Source: an uncultured Clostridia bacterium
GTDB taxonomy: Bacteria; Bacillota; Clostridia; Oscillospirales; Butyricicoccaceae
Direction: 5' to 3'
Assembly: GCA_945872165.1 (NCBI GenBank)
Contig: CAMBYS010000002.1
Coordinates: 1-38,896 of the forward strand
Length of the DNA: 38,896 nucleotides
Shown: positions 9,808-19,678 of the stretch, in pieces
How positions within the stretch are numbered: position 1 is the first letter of the stretch
Layout: every line of letters begins with the position of its first letter
Translations under genes and position numbers: made by a program
The notes under the pieces: generated by a model
Seen by the model: only the letters and a program-made list of their open reading frames with translations
The model's database searches: none
Told to the model about the DNA's origin: nothing

Positions 9808-9842
9808 AAAAATCCCGCAGACATCCAATCTGCGGGATTTCA
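9808..9842 (+). terminator. Rho-independent, probably bidirectional terminator of the head operon
   Basis: AAATCCCGCAGA-catccaa-TCTGCGGGATTT hairpin directly after the last phage ORF, convergent with the antiporter gene. Confidence 0.85.
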
Positions 9843-9856
9843 TATATCACATAATG

Positions 9857-11038
9857 TTATGCCTTTTTCTTGTCACCCATAACGATTTTCAGCAGGATTG
9901 GGGTAATCAGGGTTGTGACAATAACAACCAGAATCACCGGACCGAACAAGCTGTCCGGTACCAGACCAAATGCGGCACCCTTCTGGGCAACGATCAGAGC
10001 AACTTCACCACGGGATACCATGCCGATACCAACCGACAGGGCTTCATGGTTTGTGAATTTGAACAGCTTCGCACCCAGTGCACAGCCGATAATCTTGGAA
10101 AGGATAGCAACAACCAGCAGCAGCAGTGCGAACACCAGCAGGCTGACGGTCAGACCGCTCAGGTCAGTTTTCAGACCTACACTGGCAAAGAATACCGGGG
10201 AAAACAGCATATAAGCACAGATGGTAATTTTCTGGCTGATATAATCACGGACGCCGGACAGGTTGCAGAGCAGAAGGCCGGCAAAATATGCGCCGGTGAT
10301 ATCTGCAACACCGAAAAAGGTTTCAGAGCAATAGGAGAGAATGAAGCAGAATGCCAGGCCATAAATGGCAACACGGCGGTGCATCTTATCGTTGAAAGCC
10401 TTGTTCAGATGCTTGAAGTATTTGTAGACCACAAAGCCCACAACGGCAATAAACACAAAGAACAGGACAATTTTAATCAGGACAGTCAGAATCTGGACAT
10501 CCGGATTGGTGAAGCTGGATACGATCGTCAGGGCGATGATACCCAGGATATCGTCGATGACAGCAGCACCGAGAATGGTAACACCCACCTTGCCCTGCAG
10601 TTTTCCCATCTCAAGCAGCGTTTCAACTGTGATGCTCACAGAGGTAGCAGTCAGGATAACGCCGACAAAGATAGCCTTTAACAGATGCTGGGGATCTCCT
10701 TCACCGTTGAACCACACGAGGTACAGGGCAGCACCGCCGAGAAGCGGAACAATAACACCTACCATGGCGATGACAAAGGAGGCAACACCGGTTTTTTTCA
10801 GCTCCTGCAGGTCGGTTCCCAGACCGGCAGAAAACATCAGCATGATAACACCGATTTCAGAAAGAACGGTAATGACACTGTCTTCCGTAACAAGGTTCAG
10901 AACGGAAGGTCCGAGAATGAGGCCTGCGAGCAGTGCGCCTACAACCTGCGGCATGTTGACTTTGCCGGAAGCAAGGCCCAGCACCTTCGTGGACAGAAGG
11001 ATAATTGCCAGAACCAGCAGGAAAGTATAGTTTTCCAT
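9857..11038 (-). CDS. CPA2-type cation:proton antiporter
   Basis: 393 aa, ~12 TM; LGLASGKVNMPQVVGALLAGLILGPSVLNLV and GAAVIDDILGIIAL motifs typical of Kef/Nha-type exchangers. Confidence 0.9.
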   Translation of the reverse strand: MENYTFLLVLAIILLSTKVLGLASGKVNMPQVVGALLAGLILGPSVLNLVTEDSVITVLSEIGVIMLMFSAGLGTDLQELKKTGVASFVIAMVGVIVPLLGGAALYLVWFNGEGDPQHLLKAIFVGVILTATSVSITVETLLEMGKLQGKVGVTILGAAVIDDILGIIALTIVSSFTNPDVQILTVLIKIVLFFVFIAVVGFVVYKYFKHLNKAFNDKMHRRVAIYGLAFCFILSYCSETFFGVADITGAYFAGLLLCNLSGVRDYISQKITICAYMLFSPVFFASVGLKTDLSGLTVSLLVFALLLLVVAILSKIIGCALGAKLFKFTNHEALSVGIGMVSRGEVALIVAQKGAAFGLVPDSLFGPVILVVIVTTLITPILLKIVMGDKKKA

Positions 11039-11263
11039 AGTTTACACCTTCTATAAATATATTATTTGTGCAGAGCGGGAAATGTGACCGGATCATCCGT
11101 AAAAAATCCATAAGGCTCCTGATCCACACTGCGACTGTATTATACATGCTTTTCCTTGTCAAAACAAGATAAAAAACGCATAGATTTTGCTAGGATTTGG
11201 TATAAAACGAGAGAAAGTTGAACAAGGACAAAGGATAGTATCTCCATCATGGGGGCAAAGAAA

Positions 11264-11293
11264 AAAGACCCGGTAAGCAAATACCAGGTCTTT
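11264..11293 (-). terminator. Terminator downstream of the ferredoxin gene
   Basis: AAAGACCyGGTA stem-loop with a minus-strand T-run. Confidence 0.6.
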
Positions 11294-11313
11294 CTTGCAT
11301 GTAGTTTGCCGGA

Positions 11314-11484
11314 TTACTCCTGGGAGATTGCACCCATCGGGCAGGAACCAGCGCAGGAACCGCATTCGATGCAGGAACCAGCGTCGATTACGTACTGACC
11401 ATCACCCTCGGAGATTGCGCCTACCGGACACTCGCCAGCGCAGGAACCACAGCTGATGCAAGCACTGCTGATAGTATAAGCCAT
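11314..11484 (-). CDS. 2[4Fe-4S] ferredoxin
   Basis: Reverse-strand reading MAYTISSACISCGSCAGECPVGAISEGDGQYVIDAGSCIECGSCAGSCPMGAISQE*; two CxxCxxCxxxCP motifs; SD AGGAGGTG. Missing from the supplied ORF track (56 aa). Confidence 0.96.
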   Translation of the reverse strand: MAYTISSACISCGSCAGECPVGAISEGDGQYVIDAGSCIECGSCAGSCPMGAISQE

Positions 11485-11676
11485 AAAAGTAACACCTCCT
11501 GTTTCAAATTCTACTCTATTGTATCACAAAGTCTAAAAAAAACAACTCCCCAAAAGCAAAAAACCGATCCATTTTGGCAAGTCAAAAAATTACCCGGGAA
11601 ATGACCAAAAACACGTCTAAAAAGGAAGGAATTGGGTAAAGATGAAGAAAGGAGCAAAGGAAAGTGAGGGAGTGGA

Positions 11677-13887
11677 ATGGAATTTCAGGGACCGTTTGAC
11701 CGGAACGCAAAGCGTGTACTGGAAACATCGGCACGGCGTGCCGGATTGCTGGGAAAGAATACCGTAGGAACGGAACATCTGCTGCTGGGCCTTGCAGCAA
11801 GACGAAGCTCTGCTGCCGGCAGAATCCTGACCCAGGCCGGTGTCAGCAGCTGGCGGGGATTGTATTATACAGCAAAACTTACCGGGACAGGCATGCCGCG
11901 GCAGAAGCCCCAGCATATCAGCCGGAATTTACAGCTGGTATTGCGGCAGGCTGCCGGTGCCGCCGGAAACGGCACGGCGGGAGAAAATCATCTGCTGTGT
12001 GCATTGATCAGCTGCCGCAAATGTACGGCACGGCGGGTTATGGAAGAAATGGAAGCGGATATCCCGTCATTGGAACGGCAGACCGGTATTTCTGTGGCAC
12101 AGGAGCCGGCAGGCTGGCGTTCCATGGCACGGCTGGCATCCACCTCTACGCTGGATCGGTATACCACGGATTTGACAGAGCTGGCACGAAACGGCAGGCT
12201 GGACCCGGTCATTGGACGGGAGGAAGAATTATTTCGGCTGATTACCATTTTACAGCGCCGGACCAAAAATAATCCGGTGCTGTTGGGTGATCCGGGCGTA
12301 GGCAAAACCGCCGTGGCGGAAGCATTGGCACTGGCAATTGCCAATGGGCAAGTGCCGGAGGAGCTGCGGGATGCCAGACTGGTGTCACTGGATATGGCAA
12401 GCCTGATTTCCGGAACCAAATACCGGGGCGAATTTGAGGAACGATTAAAAAATATTGTGCGGGAGCTGAGTGCTTCCCATCATATCATTGCCTTTATTGA
12501 CGAAGTGCACACACTGGTGGGGGCAGGCTCTGCGGAAGGTGCCATTGATGCCTCCAATTTGCTCAAGCCTGCACTGGCCCGGGGAGAAATCCGTTTGATT
12601 GGCACCACAACCACAGCGGAATATCATAAAACCATTGAAAAGGATGCGGCACTGGAACGGCGGTTTCAGCGCATTGATGTCTCTGAACCGGATGAAGCTG
12701 GTGCGGAGGAAATTCTGCGGGGGATTGCGCCGCGGTATGAACAGCATCATCATGTGCACATTCGTGGGGATGCCCTGCATGCAGCGGTAAGTATTTCTGT
12801 GCGTATCAGTCCGGAACGGCATCTGCCGGATAAGGCAATTGATCTGCTGGATGAGACCTGTGCCGCCGTGCATCTGGAGGGCGGTACAGAGGTAACTGCC
12901 CGGGAGATTGCCCGGGCAGCCAAACGGTTTGATGGGTTTTCCGCCGTGGCGGAGGGCAATACGGCACAGCGGCTGCTGCAGCTGGAACAGGAGCTGAGCC
13001 GGACGGTCATCGGACAGGATGATGCGGTCAAAGCCATCTGCCGGGCAGTCCGCCGTGGCGGAGCCGGTCTGCGGGATGAAGCCCGTCCGGTGGCCGCTTT
13101 GCTGCTCACCGGTTCCACCGGTGTGGGAAAAACCTCGGTATGCACAGCACTGGCACAGGCTTTGTTCGGCAGAGATGGACTCATCCGTATTGACCTGTCG
13201 GAATACCAGCAGTCACAGGATGTCTCCCGGCTCATCGGTGCACCGCCCGGGTACAAAGGCTATGGTGACGGCGGACAGCTGACGGAAAAAATCCGCAGGC
13301 GTCCCCGTTCCCTGGTACTGTTTGACGAGGTGGAAAAAGCCCATCCGGATGTGCTGCGTCTGCTGCTGCGTTTGCTGGAGGATGGCAGGCTGACAGATTC
13401 CGAGGGCAGAAGTGCGGATTTCCGCCATGCAGTCATCGTACTGACCTCCAATCTGGGCAGCGGACGGCAGGGAAGAAAGGTAGGCTTTTCTTCCCAGGAG
13501 AATCCCCGGCAGGAGCAGGCAGAGGAAGAAGCAAGACGGGTGCTGCAGCCGGAGCTGGCGGCGCGTCTGGATGACATTATCGTTTTTTCGCCCCTAACCC
13601 AGGCGGAATGCAGGGCAATTGCCGCTCAGGAGCTGACCCGGCTGGCAAACCGTTGTCTGGCAAGAGGAACCCGGCTGACCTGGGATGCCCGGACCGAGGA
13701 ACTGCTGGGTGTTGTGGATGTGAACCGGGGAGCACGGGCAGTGCGTGACGCAGTGGCACGGAAGGTGACCGATCCGTTGGCAGGATTGCTGTTGTCCGGC
13801 GGAGCAGGGCAGCAGGTGGAACTGCGGGTGGAAAATGGAACCATTGCCCTGCTGGTCAGCCAGAGTGCAACCACCTGCGGGGCATGA
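11677..13887 (+). CDS. ClpC/ClpA-like AAA+ ATPase (two AAA modules)
   Basis: Clp N-domain, [12 protein letters not shown] and [11 protein letters not shown] Walker A motifs, [24 protein letters not shown], and a VGF tripeptide where ClpP-binding loops lie. Confidence 0.92.
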   Translation: MEFQGPFDRNAKRVLETSARRAGLLGKNTVGTEHLLLGLAARRSSAAGRILTQAGVSSWRGLYYTAKLTGTGMPRQKPQHISRNLQLVLRQAAGAAGNGTAGENHLLCALISCRKCTARRVMEEMEADIPSLERQTGISVAQEPAGWRSMARLASTSTLDRYTTDLTELARNGRLDPVIGREEELFRLITILQRRTKNNPVLLGDPGVGKTAVAEALALAIANGQVPEELRDARLVSLDMASLISGTKYRGEFEERLKNIVRELSASHHIIAFIDEVHTLVGAGSAEGAIDASNLLKPALARGEIRLIGTTTTAEYHKTIEKDAALERRFQRIDVSEPDEAGAEEILRGIAPRYEQHHHVHIRGDALHAAVSISVRISPERHLPDKAIDLLDETCAAVHLEGGTEVTAREIARAAKRFDGFSAVAEGNTAQRLLQLEQELSRTVIGQDDAVKAICRAVRRGGAGLRDEARPVAALLLTGSTGVGKTSVCTALAQALFGRDGLIRIDLSEYQQSQDVSRLIGAPPGYKGYGDGGQLTEKIRRRPRSLVLFDEVEKAHPDVLRLLLRLLEDGRLTDSEGRSADFRHAVIVLTSNLGSGRQGRKVGFSSQENPRQEQAEEEARRVLQPELAARLDDIIVFSPLTQAECRAIAAQELTRLANRCLARGTRLTWDARTEELLGVVDVNRGARAVRDAVARKVTDPLAGLLLSGGAGQQVELRVENGTIALLVSQSATTCGA

Positions 13888-13963
13888 ATCATAGCGATAT
13901 CCTATGTATGGTTCGCTATACCAGCATCTGGACTTAAATTCCTGCTTTTGTTGAAACTGGCGG

Positions 13964-13992
13964 TTGACAACAACTTTTAACAGAGGTAAAAT
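13964..13992 (+). promoter_or_regulatory. Promoter of the T-box/thrS unit
   Basis: TTGACA, 17-nt spacer, TAAAAT. Confidence 0.8.
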
Positions 13993-13998
13993 AAATAA

Positions 13999-14272
13999 CA
14001 TCTATAGACAAACAGCGTTGATGGGAATAGACAGACTGCAATCGGCAGGCCTGCAGAGAGTGGATGCAATAGCTGGGAGCATCCATGGCAGCGGCAGTTC
14101 TGTACACCGGTCCCGGAGCTTCGCAGGGGAAAACCAAGTATTCTGCGACGGAGTCCGCACGTTACAGCGGAAAATGTGCGGGTACAGTTTTTTGCTGTGC
14201 CAAGCAGGGTGGAACCGTGAGATGCATTGTCATCCCACCCCTGATTCTGGTCAGGGGTGGGATTTTTTTTCT
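13999..14272 (+). promoter_or_regulatory. T-box leader upstream of thrS
   Basis: Conserved T-box AGCAGGGTGGAACCGTGA (14203-14220), structured upstream stem I region with AGAGAG-type element, then a perfect 12-bp terminator hairpin TCCCACCCCTGA/TCAGGGGTGGGA plus T8, then thrS. Confidence 0.9.
14233..14270 (+). terminator. T-box attenuator terminator
   Basis: 12-bp perfect stem followed by TTTTTTTT. Confidence 0.9.
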
Positions 14273-14300
14273 GCCCCGTGAAAATAAGGAGGAATTTTTC

Positions 14301-16085
14301 ATGGCAGACAATCAGTATACGTTTGAAAATGAGCAGTATCGCAAAACATACTGGCATACCTGCTCCCATATCCTGGCACAGGCTGTCAAGCGCCTGTACC
14401 CGGAGGTAAAGCTGGCAATCGGTCCGTCGATTGACAACGGCTTCTATTATGACTTGGATTCTCCATTTCCGTTCACCCCGGAGATCATGGAGCAGATCGA
14501 GGCAGAAATGCGCAAAATCTGCAAGGAAAAGCTCAAGATGGAGCGTTTTGAGCTGCCCCGGGCGGAAGCACTGGAGCTGATGAAGGATGAGCCGTATAAG
14601 ATTGAGCTCATCAATGACCTGCCGGAGGACGAGGTCATCTCGTTCTATAAGCAGGGCGAATTTACCGACCTGTGCGCCGGTCCGCATCTGGATTCCACCG
14701 GACGCATCAAGGGCAATGCCATCAAGCTGACCGCATGTAATGCAGCATACTGGCGCGGCGATTCCAGCCGTGAAACCCTGCAGCGTATTTACGGCATTGC
14801 GTTCCCGAAGAAGGATCAGCTGGATGAATATCTGGCAAAGGTGGAAGAGGCAAAGAAACGTGACCACAACAGACTGGGTCGTGAGCTGGAATACTTTACC
14901 ACAGTAGATACCATCGGTCAGGGCCTGCCGGTGATTCTGCCGAAGGGTGCCCGTGTCATCCAGCAGCTGCAGCGCTGGGTAGAAGACGTGGAGCAGGCAC
15001 ATGGCTATCTGCTGACCAAGACGCCGCTGTTTGCCAAGCGTGAATTCTTTAAGATTTCCGGTCACTGGGATCATTATCTTGACGGTATGTTCATCATGGG
15101 CGATCCATATGATGAGACAAAGGAATGCTTTGCCCTGCGTCCGATGACCTGTCCGTTCCAGTATCAGGTCTATCTGAACCGTGCCCGTTCCTATCGTGAC
15201 CTGCCGATGCGCATGGGTGAGACCTCCACCCTGTTCCGCAATGAGGATTCCGGTGAAATGCATGGTCTGATCCGTGTCCGCCAGTTCACCATTTCCGAGG
15301 GACACAATGTGGTTCGCCCGGATCAGCTGGAGGAAGAATTTAAGGATTGTCTGGAGCTGGCAAAGTATATGCTGGATACCGTCGGTCTGCTGGAGGACTG
15401 CACCTTCCGTTTCTCCAAGTGGGACCCGGCAAACCCGAACAATAAGTATGAGGGCACCGCAGAGCAGTGGGAGGTTGCACAGGCAACCATGGCACAGATT
15501 CTGGATGACCTTGGCGTGGAATATGAAGTTGGCATTGATGAGGCAGCATTCTATGGTCCGAAGCTGGACATTCAGTATAAGAATGTACATGGCAAGGAGG
15601 ACACGCTGGTTACCATCCAGATTGACATGTTGCTGGCAGAGCGCTTCGGCATGTATTATACGGATACCGATGGCGAGAAGAAGATCCCGTATATCCTGCA
15701 CAGAACCTCTCTGGGCTGCTACGAGCGCACCCTGGCATATCTGATTGAAAAGTATGCAGGCTCTCTGCCCACTTGGATGGCACCGGAACAGGTACGTGTT
15801 CTGCCGGTTACCGACCGTGCTGCGGATTATGCAGATGAGATTACCGCAAAGCTGCGGGCAAAGGGCTTCCGTGTGGAAGTTGACCATCGCTCGGAGAAGC
15901 TGGGCTACAAGATCCGTGAGGGTCGCAACGAGCGCATCCCGTACCTGCTGATTGTAGGTGATAAGGATCTGGAAAACAACACCGTATCCCCGCGCCATCG
16001 TGCGGAAGGTGATCTGGGTGCCATGTCCTATGAGGAATTTGAAGCAATGCTGACTGAGGTTGTGGCAACCAAGGCAAAGAAGTAA
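14301..16085 (+). CDS. thrS: Threonyl-tRNA synthetase (lacks N-terminal TGS domain)
   Basis: ATG at 14301 with SD AAGGAGG; HTCSHILAQAVKRLYP editing-domain motif close to the N-terminus, MTCPFQYQVY, class II motifs, C-terminal anticodon-binding domain. Confidence 0.93.
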   Translation: MADNQYTFENEQYRKTYWHTCSHILAQAVKRLYPEVKLAIGPSIDNGFYYDLDSPFPFTPEIMEQIEAEMRKICKEKLKMERFELPRAEALELMKDEPYKIELINDLPEDEVISFYKQGEFTDLCAGPHLDSTGRIKGNAIKLTACNAAYWRGDSSRETLQRIYGIAFPKKDQLDEYLAKVEEAKKRDHNRLGRELEYFTTVDTIGQGLPVILPKGARVIQQLQRWVEDVEQAHGYLLTKTPLFAKREFFKISGHWDHYLDGMFIMGDPYDETKECFALRPMTCPFQYQVYLNRARSYRDLPMRMGETSTLFRNEDSGEMHGLIRVRQFTISEGHNVVRPDQLEEEFKDCLELAKYMLDTVGLLEDCTFRFSKWDPANPNNKYEGTAEQWEVAQATMAQILDDLGVEYEVGIDEAAFYGPKLDIQYKNVHGKEDTLVTIQIDMLLAERFGMYYTDTDGEKKIPYILHRTSLGCYERTLAYLIEKYAGSLPTWMAPEQVRVLPVTDRAADYADEITAKLRAKGFRVEVDHRSEKLGYKIREGRNERIPYLLIVGDKDLENNTVSPRHRAEGDLGAMSYEEFEAMLTEVVATKAKK

Positions 16086-16091
16086 ACAAAC

Positions 16092-16397
16092 CTATTCTTC
16101 GGGCTGTTCCAGGGTCCGGCGGAGCATGGTGTCAGCATGAATGCTGACCTGATACAGCACGCCGGGCTCCAACGGTCCAAAGACAAACCGGCCCAGTGCA
16201 TCGGAACATGTCACACCGGCAACCGTATCCGGCTGGGCACCGCCGGAGGCATACAGCACCGCAAGGGCATTTGCCAGCGGCTTGCCGTCATCCCCTACAA
16301 TGGTGCCCAGCAGAACCGGACGATCTGATGCATGCAGGGTGACGGTGGTTTCGACCTGTTCCCGCTGGGCGGGACGGACATAAAATACAGATTGCAT
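16092..16397 (-). CDS. Small protein with carboxypeptidase-regulatory-like beta-sandwich
   Basis: VLLGTIVGDDGKPLANALAVLYASGG...GVTCSDALGRFVFGPLEPGVLYQVSIHA pattern. Confidence 0.65.
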   Translation of the reverse strand: MQSVFYVRPAQREQVETTVTLHASDRPVLLGTIVGDDGKPLANALAVLYASGGAQPDTVAGVTCSDALGRFVFGPLEPGVLYQVSIHADTMLRRTLEQPEE

Positions 16398-16489
16398 GAC
16401 CTAAACCTCCTGACCGGGAAGAATTTGTTCTGCTTCCAGCGTATGATGGAACAGGGGAAAAGGTGCATGTCGAAAGGAATGGAAGCATT

Positions 16490-18205
16490 ATGAAAATGAG
16501 CAGCATGCTCGGCGCCCGCTTTAAGGAGACTCCGGCGGACTGCCAGCTGGACAGCCATAAGCTCATGGTGCGCGGCGGCTATATGAAGCAGCTGACCACC
16601 GGTATTTATTCGCTGTATATGCCGGCAAAGCGCATCACCAAGAAAATTGAGAATATTATCCGTGAGGAAATGGATAAGATTGACGGACAGGAAGTCATGT
16701 TCCCGGTGGTTATGCCTGCAGCTCTGTGGCAGGAATCCGGCCGGTATGAGTCCATCGGCAGTGAAATGGCCCGCTTTAAGGACAGAAGCGGTCAGCCGGT
16801 GGTTCTGGGCATGACCCATGAGGAAGCTGCGGTACATCTGGCACGGGGTACTGCCCAGTCCTATTCCCAGTATCCGTTCATGATTTATCAGATCCAGACC
16901 AAGTTCCGTGATGAGCCCCGTGCCCGTGGCGGTCTGATCCGTGTCCGTGAATTTACCATGAAGGATGCCTATTCCTTCCATACCTCCCAGGAGGATCTGG
17001 AAGCATATTATGAGAAGTGCTATCAGGCATATGAAAATATTTACCGCCGTGCCGGCATTCCGGAGGTTGTGGCAGTCAAGTCTGACTCCGGTATGATGGG
17101 CGGCAGCGTATCCCATGAATTTATGCTGCTGACCGACTGCGGCGAGGATACCATTGTGCTGTGTGACTGCGGCTACCGTTCCAACATGGAAGCAGCAGAC
17201 TGCATCGTGGAAGCACCGGAAACTGTGGAAGCACCGCTGGAGAAGGTGTTTACGCCGGAAACCAAGACTATCGAAGCAGTATGTGAATACCTGCATGCAC
17301 CGGCAAATGCTTCCTGCAAGGCAGTTGTATATCAGAAGAATATGACCGATCAGTATGTGGTTGCATTCATCCGCGGTGATCTGGAGGTCAATGAGACCAA
17401 GCTGCGCAATTTCCTGGGTGAGGAAATCCATCCGGCAGAAATTACGCTGGAAAGCGGTATTGTAGCAGGCTTTATCGGTCCGGTTGGCCTGCCGGAGGGC
17501 GTGGACTATGTGATTGACAAGTCTGTGGCTGCCCTGAACAGCTCAGTCTGCGGTGCCAACGAGGAAAATTATCATTACACCGGCTATAATGTCAAGCGTG
17601 ATACGCCGGATGCAAAGATTGCAGATTTTGCCAAGACTTATGAGGGTGCCATCTGCCCGGTATGCGGCAAGCCCCATATCCGTGTCAGCCGCGGCATTGA
17701 GGTAGGCAACATCTTCCAGCTGGGCACCAAGTATACCAAGTCCATGGAAATGACCTATATCGGTCAGGATGGCAAGCCTCATTATCCGATCATGGGCTGC
17801 TATGGCATTGGTGTCGGCCGTCTGTGCGCATCGGTATGCGAGGTAAAGCATGATGATTATGGTCCGATCTGGCCCATGTCGATTGCACCCTGGCAGGTAC
17901 ACATCTGTGCCATCAAGGCAACCGATCCGCAGGTGCGTGAGACCGCAGATATGCTGTACGATCAGCTGCAGAAGGCCGGTGTGGAAGTCATTTATGATGA
18001 CCGCAAGGTAAGTGCAGGCAATATGTTCTCGGATGCCGACCTGCTGGGCGTACCGGTACGTGTGATTGTCAGCCCCAAGACCGTCAAGCGCGGTGCCGTA
18101 GAGGTTTCCAAGCGGGACAAGTCTCTGCGTGAGGATGTGGCACCGGAAGAGGCTGCTGCATACGTAGAAAAGCTGGTACAGGCTATGCTGGACGAGCTGA
18201 AGTAA
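16490..18205 (+). CDS. proS: Prolyl-tRNA synthetase (bacterial type with insertion domain)
   Basis: MKMSSMLGARFKETPADCQLDSHKLMVRGGYMKQLTTGIYSLYMP; internal editing-type insertion, RDEPRARGGLIRVREFTMKDAYSFH. Confidence 0.96.
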   Translation: MKMSSMLGARFKETPADCQLDSHKLMVRGGYMKQLTTGIYSLYMPAKRITKKIENIIREEMDKIDGQEVMFPVVMPAALWQESGRYESIGSEMARFKDRSGQPVVLGMTHEEAAVHLARGTAQSYSQYPFMIYQIQTKFRDEPRARGGLIRVREFTMKDAYSFHTSQEDLEAYYEKCYQAYENIYRRAGIPEVVAVKSDSGMMGGSVSHEFMLLTDCGEDTIVLCDCGYRSNMEAADCIVEAPETVEAPLEKVFTPETKTIEAVCEYLHAPANASCKAVVYQKNMTDQYVVAFIRGDLEVNETKLRNFLGEEIHPAEITLESGIVAGFIGPVGLPEGVDYVIDKSVAALNSSVCGANEENYHYTGYNVKRDTPDAKIADFAKTYEGAICPVCGKPHIRVSRGIEVGNIFQLGTKYTKSMEMTYIGQDGKPHYPIMGCYGIGVGRLCASVCEVKHDDYGPIWPMSIAPWQVHICAIKATDPQVRETADMLYDQLQKAGVEVIYDDRKVSAGNMFSDADLLGVPVRVIVSPKTVKRGAVEVSKRDKSLREDVAPEEAAAYVEKLVQAMLDELK

Positions 18206-18228
18206 ACAGATAAAATAAGGCTTCAAGG

Positions 18229-18268
18229 GCACGCTGTGAGGAAGAACATTGCTTACAGCGTGCTTTTT
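18229..18268 (+). terminator. Terminator downstream of proS
   Basis: GCACGCTGTGAG / CTTACAGCGTGC stem followed by TTTTT. Confidence 0.75.
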
Positions 18269-18289
18269 GTCTCAGGAGAGGAGATTCAG

Positions 18290-19228
18290 ATGGTTTGGAA
18301 ATTAGTACAGGGCTCCGGTGTCGTGACCACGGATGATGCGGTAGAGGTCACCAATGATGCCACCGCCACAGCAATTGAAAGTGTTCAGACAGTCACCAGC
18401 TTTTTTCATCTGCCAACCTGGTTCGGACGGCTGCTCTTTATTCTGATTGCGGTTTTCGTTATGCTGATGGCGGTCAAGCTGGTCAATAAGGCATTCCGGC
18501 ACACCGTAGATACCATGACAGCGGCGGGCAATACCAATGTGACGCTGATTTCATTTGCCCGGTATATTGTGCTGGCAGTTGTATATTTTATCGGCGGCGT
18601 AGTGATCGTCTCCAGCATACCGGGGGCATCGGATTCCCTGGCTGCAATATTGGCATCCGGCGGCATTGTAGCGGTTATTGTAGGCTTTGCTGCCCAGGAA
18701 ACCCTGGGCAATGTGGCTGGCGGCGTGATGATTCTGTTTTTTCAGCCCTTTGTCATTGGGGATTTTGTACGGTATAACGATGTATCCGGCACCATTGAGG
18801 AGATCACACTGCGGCATACCGTCATCCGTACCCCTCAGAACAAGCGTATCATCATCCCTAACGGCACCATCAACGGCAGTGTACTGGAAAATGCCAACTA
18901 TGGTGACAGCCGAATTTGTGAATTTTTTAACGTAAGCATTACCTATGAAAGTGACATGGAAAAGGCCATCGACATCCTGCGGGATGAGGTTATACGCAAT
19001 CCGCTGCATTTGGATGTCCGGACACCGGAAACTGCATCCACAGAGCCGGAAGTGAAGGTTGAAGTGGTAGAACTTGCAGATTCTGCAATTATTATTCGTG
19101 CATGGCTGTGGGCGGAAAACCAGACAAATGCCATGGAATTGAAATTCGCCCTCAATCGCTCGGTGAAAAAACGGTTTGACGCAGAAGGCATTGAATTTGC
19201 GTATCCGCATCTGACAATCGTCAAATAA
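18290..19228 (+). CDS. MscS-family small-conductance mechanosensitive channel
   Basis: GFAAQETLGNVAGGVMILFFQPFVIGDFV pore/beta-domain signature. Confidence 0.94.
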   Translation: MVWKLVQGSGVVTTDDAVEVTNDATATAIESVQTVTSFFHLPTWFGRLLFILIAVFVMLMAVKLVNKAFRHTVDTMTAAGNTNVTLISFARYIVLAVVYFIGGVVIVSSIPGASDSLAAILASGGIVAVIVGFAAQETLGNVAGGVMILFFQPFVIGDFVRYNDVSGTIEEITLRHTVIRTPQNKRIIIPNGTINGSVLENANYGDSRICEFFNVSITYESDMEKAIDILRDEVIRNPLHLDVRTPETASTEPEVKVEVVELADSAIIIRAWLWAENQTNAMELKFALNRSVKKRFDAEGIEFAYPHLTIVK

Positions 19229-19244
19229 AGCATATTTTTCATGA

Positions 19245-19283
19245 GAAACCTGCTTCGGAATGGTACCGGAGCAGGTTTTTTTC
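19245..19283 (+). terminator. Terminator after mscS
   Basis: AACCTGCTtCGG...CCGgAGCAGGTT stem plus T-run. Confidence 0.85.
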
Positions 19284-19419
19284 TGCGATATATATGTTTT
19301 TAACTATGGAATGCACACAAATGATTGATAGTCAAAACGTACAAAAAGAAGGACTAGAGGTTGTGTGAATTAAATAACGAAAAGTGGTTAAATTATGTAA
19401 CATGCACAAATAATATGAG

Positions 19420-19480
19420 CATAAATTGGTTATATTTATGTTTTTTACGTGTTGCATGGGATGCGGAAAATGTGTATGAT
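19420..19480 (+). promoter_or_regulatory. Promoter and upstream inverted repeat of the small-ORF operon
   Basis: TTGCAT (19452-19457), 17-nt spacer, TATGAT (19475-19480); 7-bp inverted repeat CATAAAT/ATTTATG (19420-19440) just upstream. Confidence 0.7.
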
Positions 19481-19678
19481 ATAGCCAAGCTGAAGGAAAG
19501 AAATCCGAAAGCCCCATACGGCAAAGTCGTATGAAGCCGTTCCGAAGAAAAAATCCGGTATCCGGACTTCGGAACCCTGCCGAAGAAGGTTTGACAAAAT
19601 CAGATGCGGAACAGAAGCTCCGCAGCACAGAGCATTTCGCCAATCCTACTTCGTGAATTTTTTGGAGGTGAATCTATC

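Noticed and set aside
1861-9850. Complete inducible prophage with att sites
   Set aside because: No integrase, repressor, replication or lysis genes, and no obvious direct repeats or tRNA at the boundaries by eye.
14099-14112. Assignment of the T-box specifier as ACC at 14106-14108
   Set aside because: Plausible for threonine, but I could not fold stem I reliably enough to assert the specifier position.
13977-15998. 673-aa minus-strand ORF opposite thrS
   Set aside because: Shadow ORF: antisense to a clearly conserved synthetase, low-complexity I/L/H/Q-rich composition, no domain. The same applies to 26020-28455 (opposite rnr), 33686-35230 (opposite argS), 30967-32250 (opposite ddl), 35433-36494, 36229-37464 and 8175-9176.
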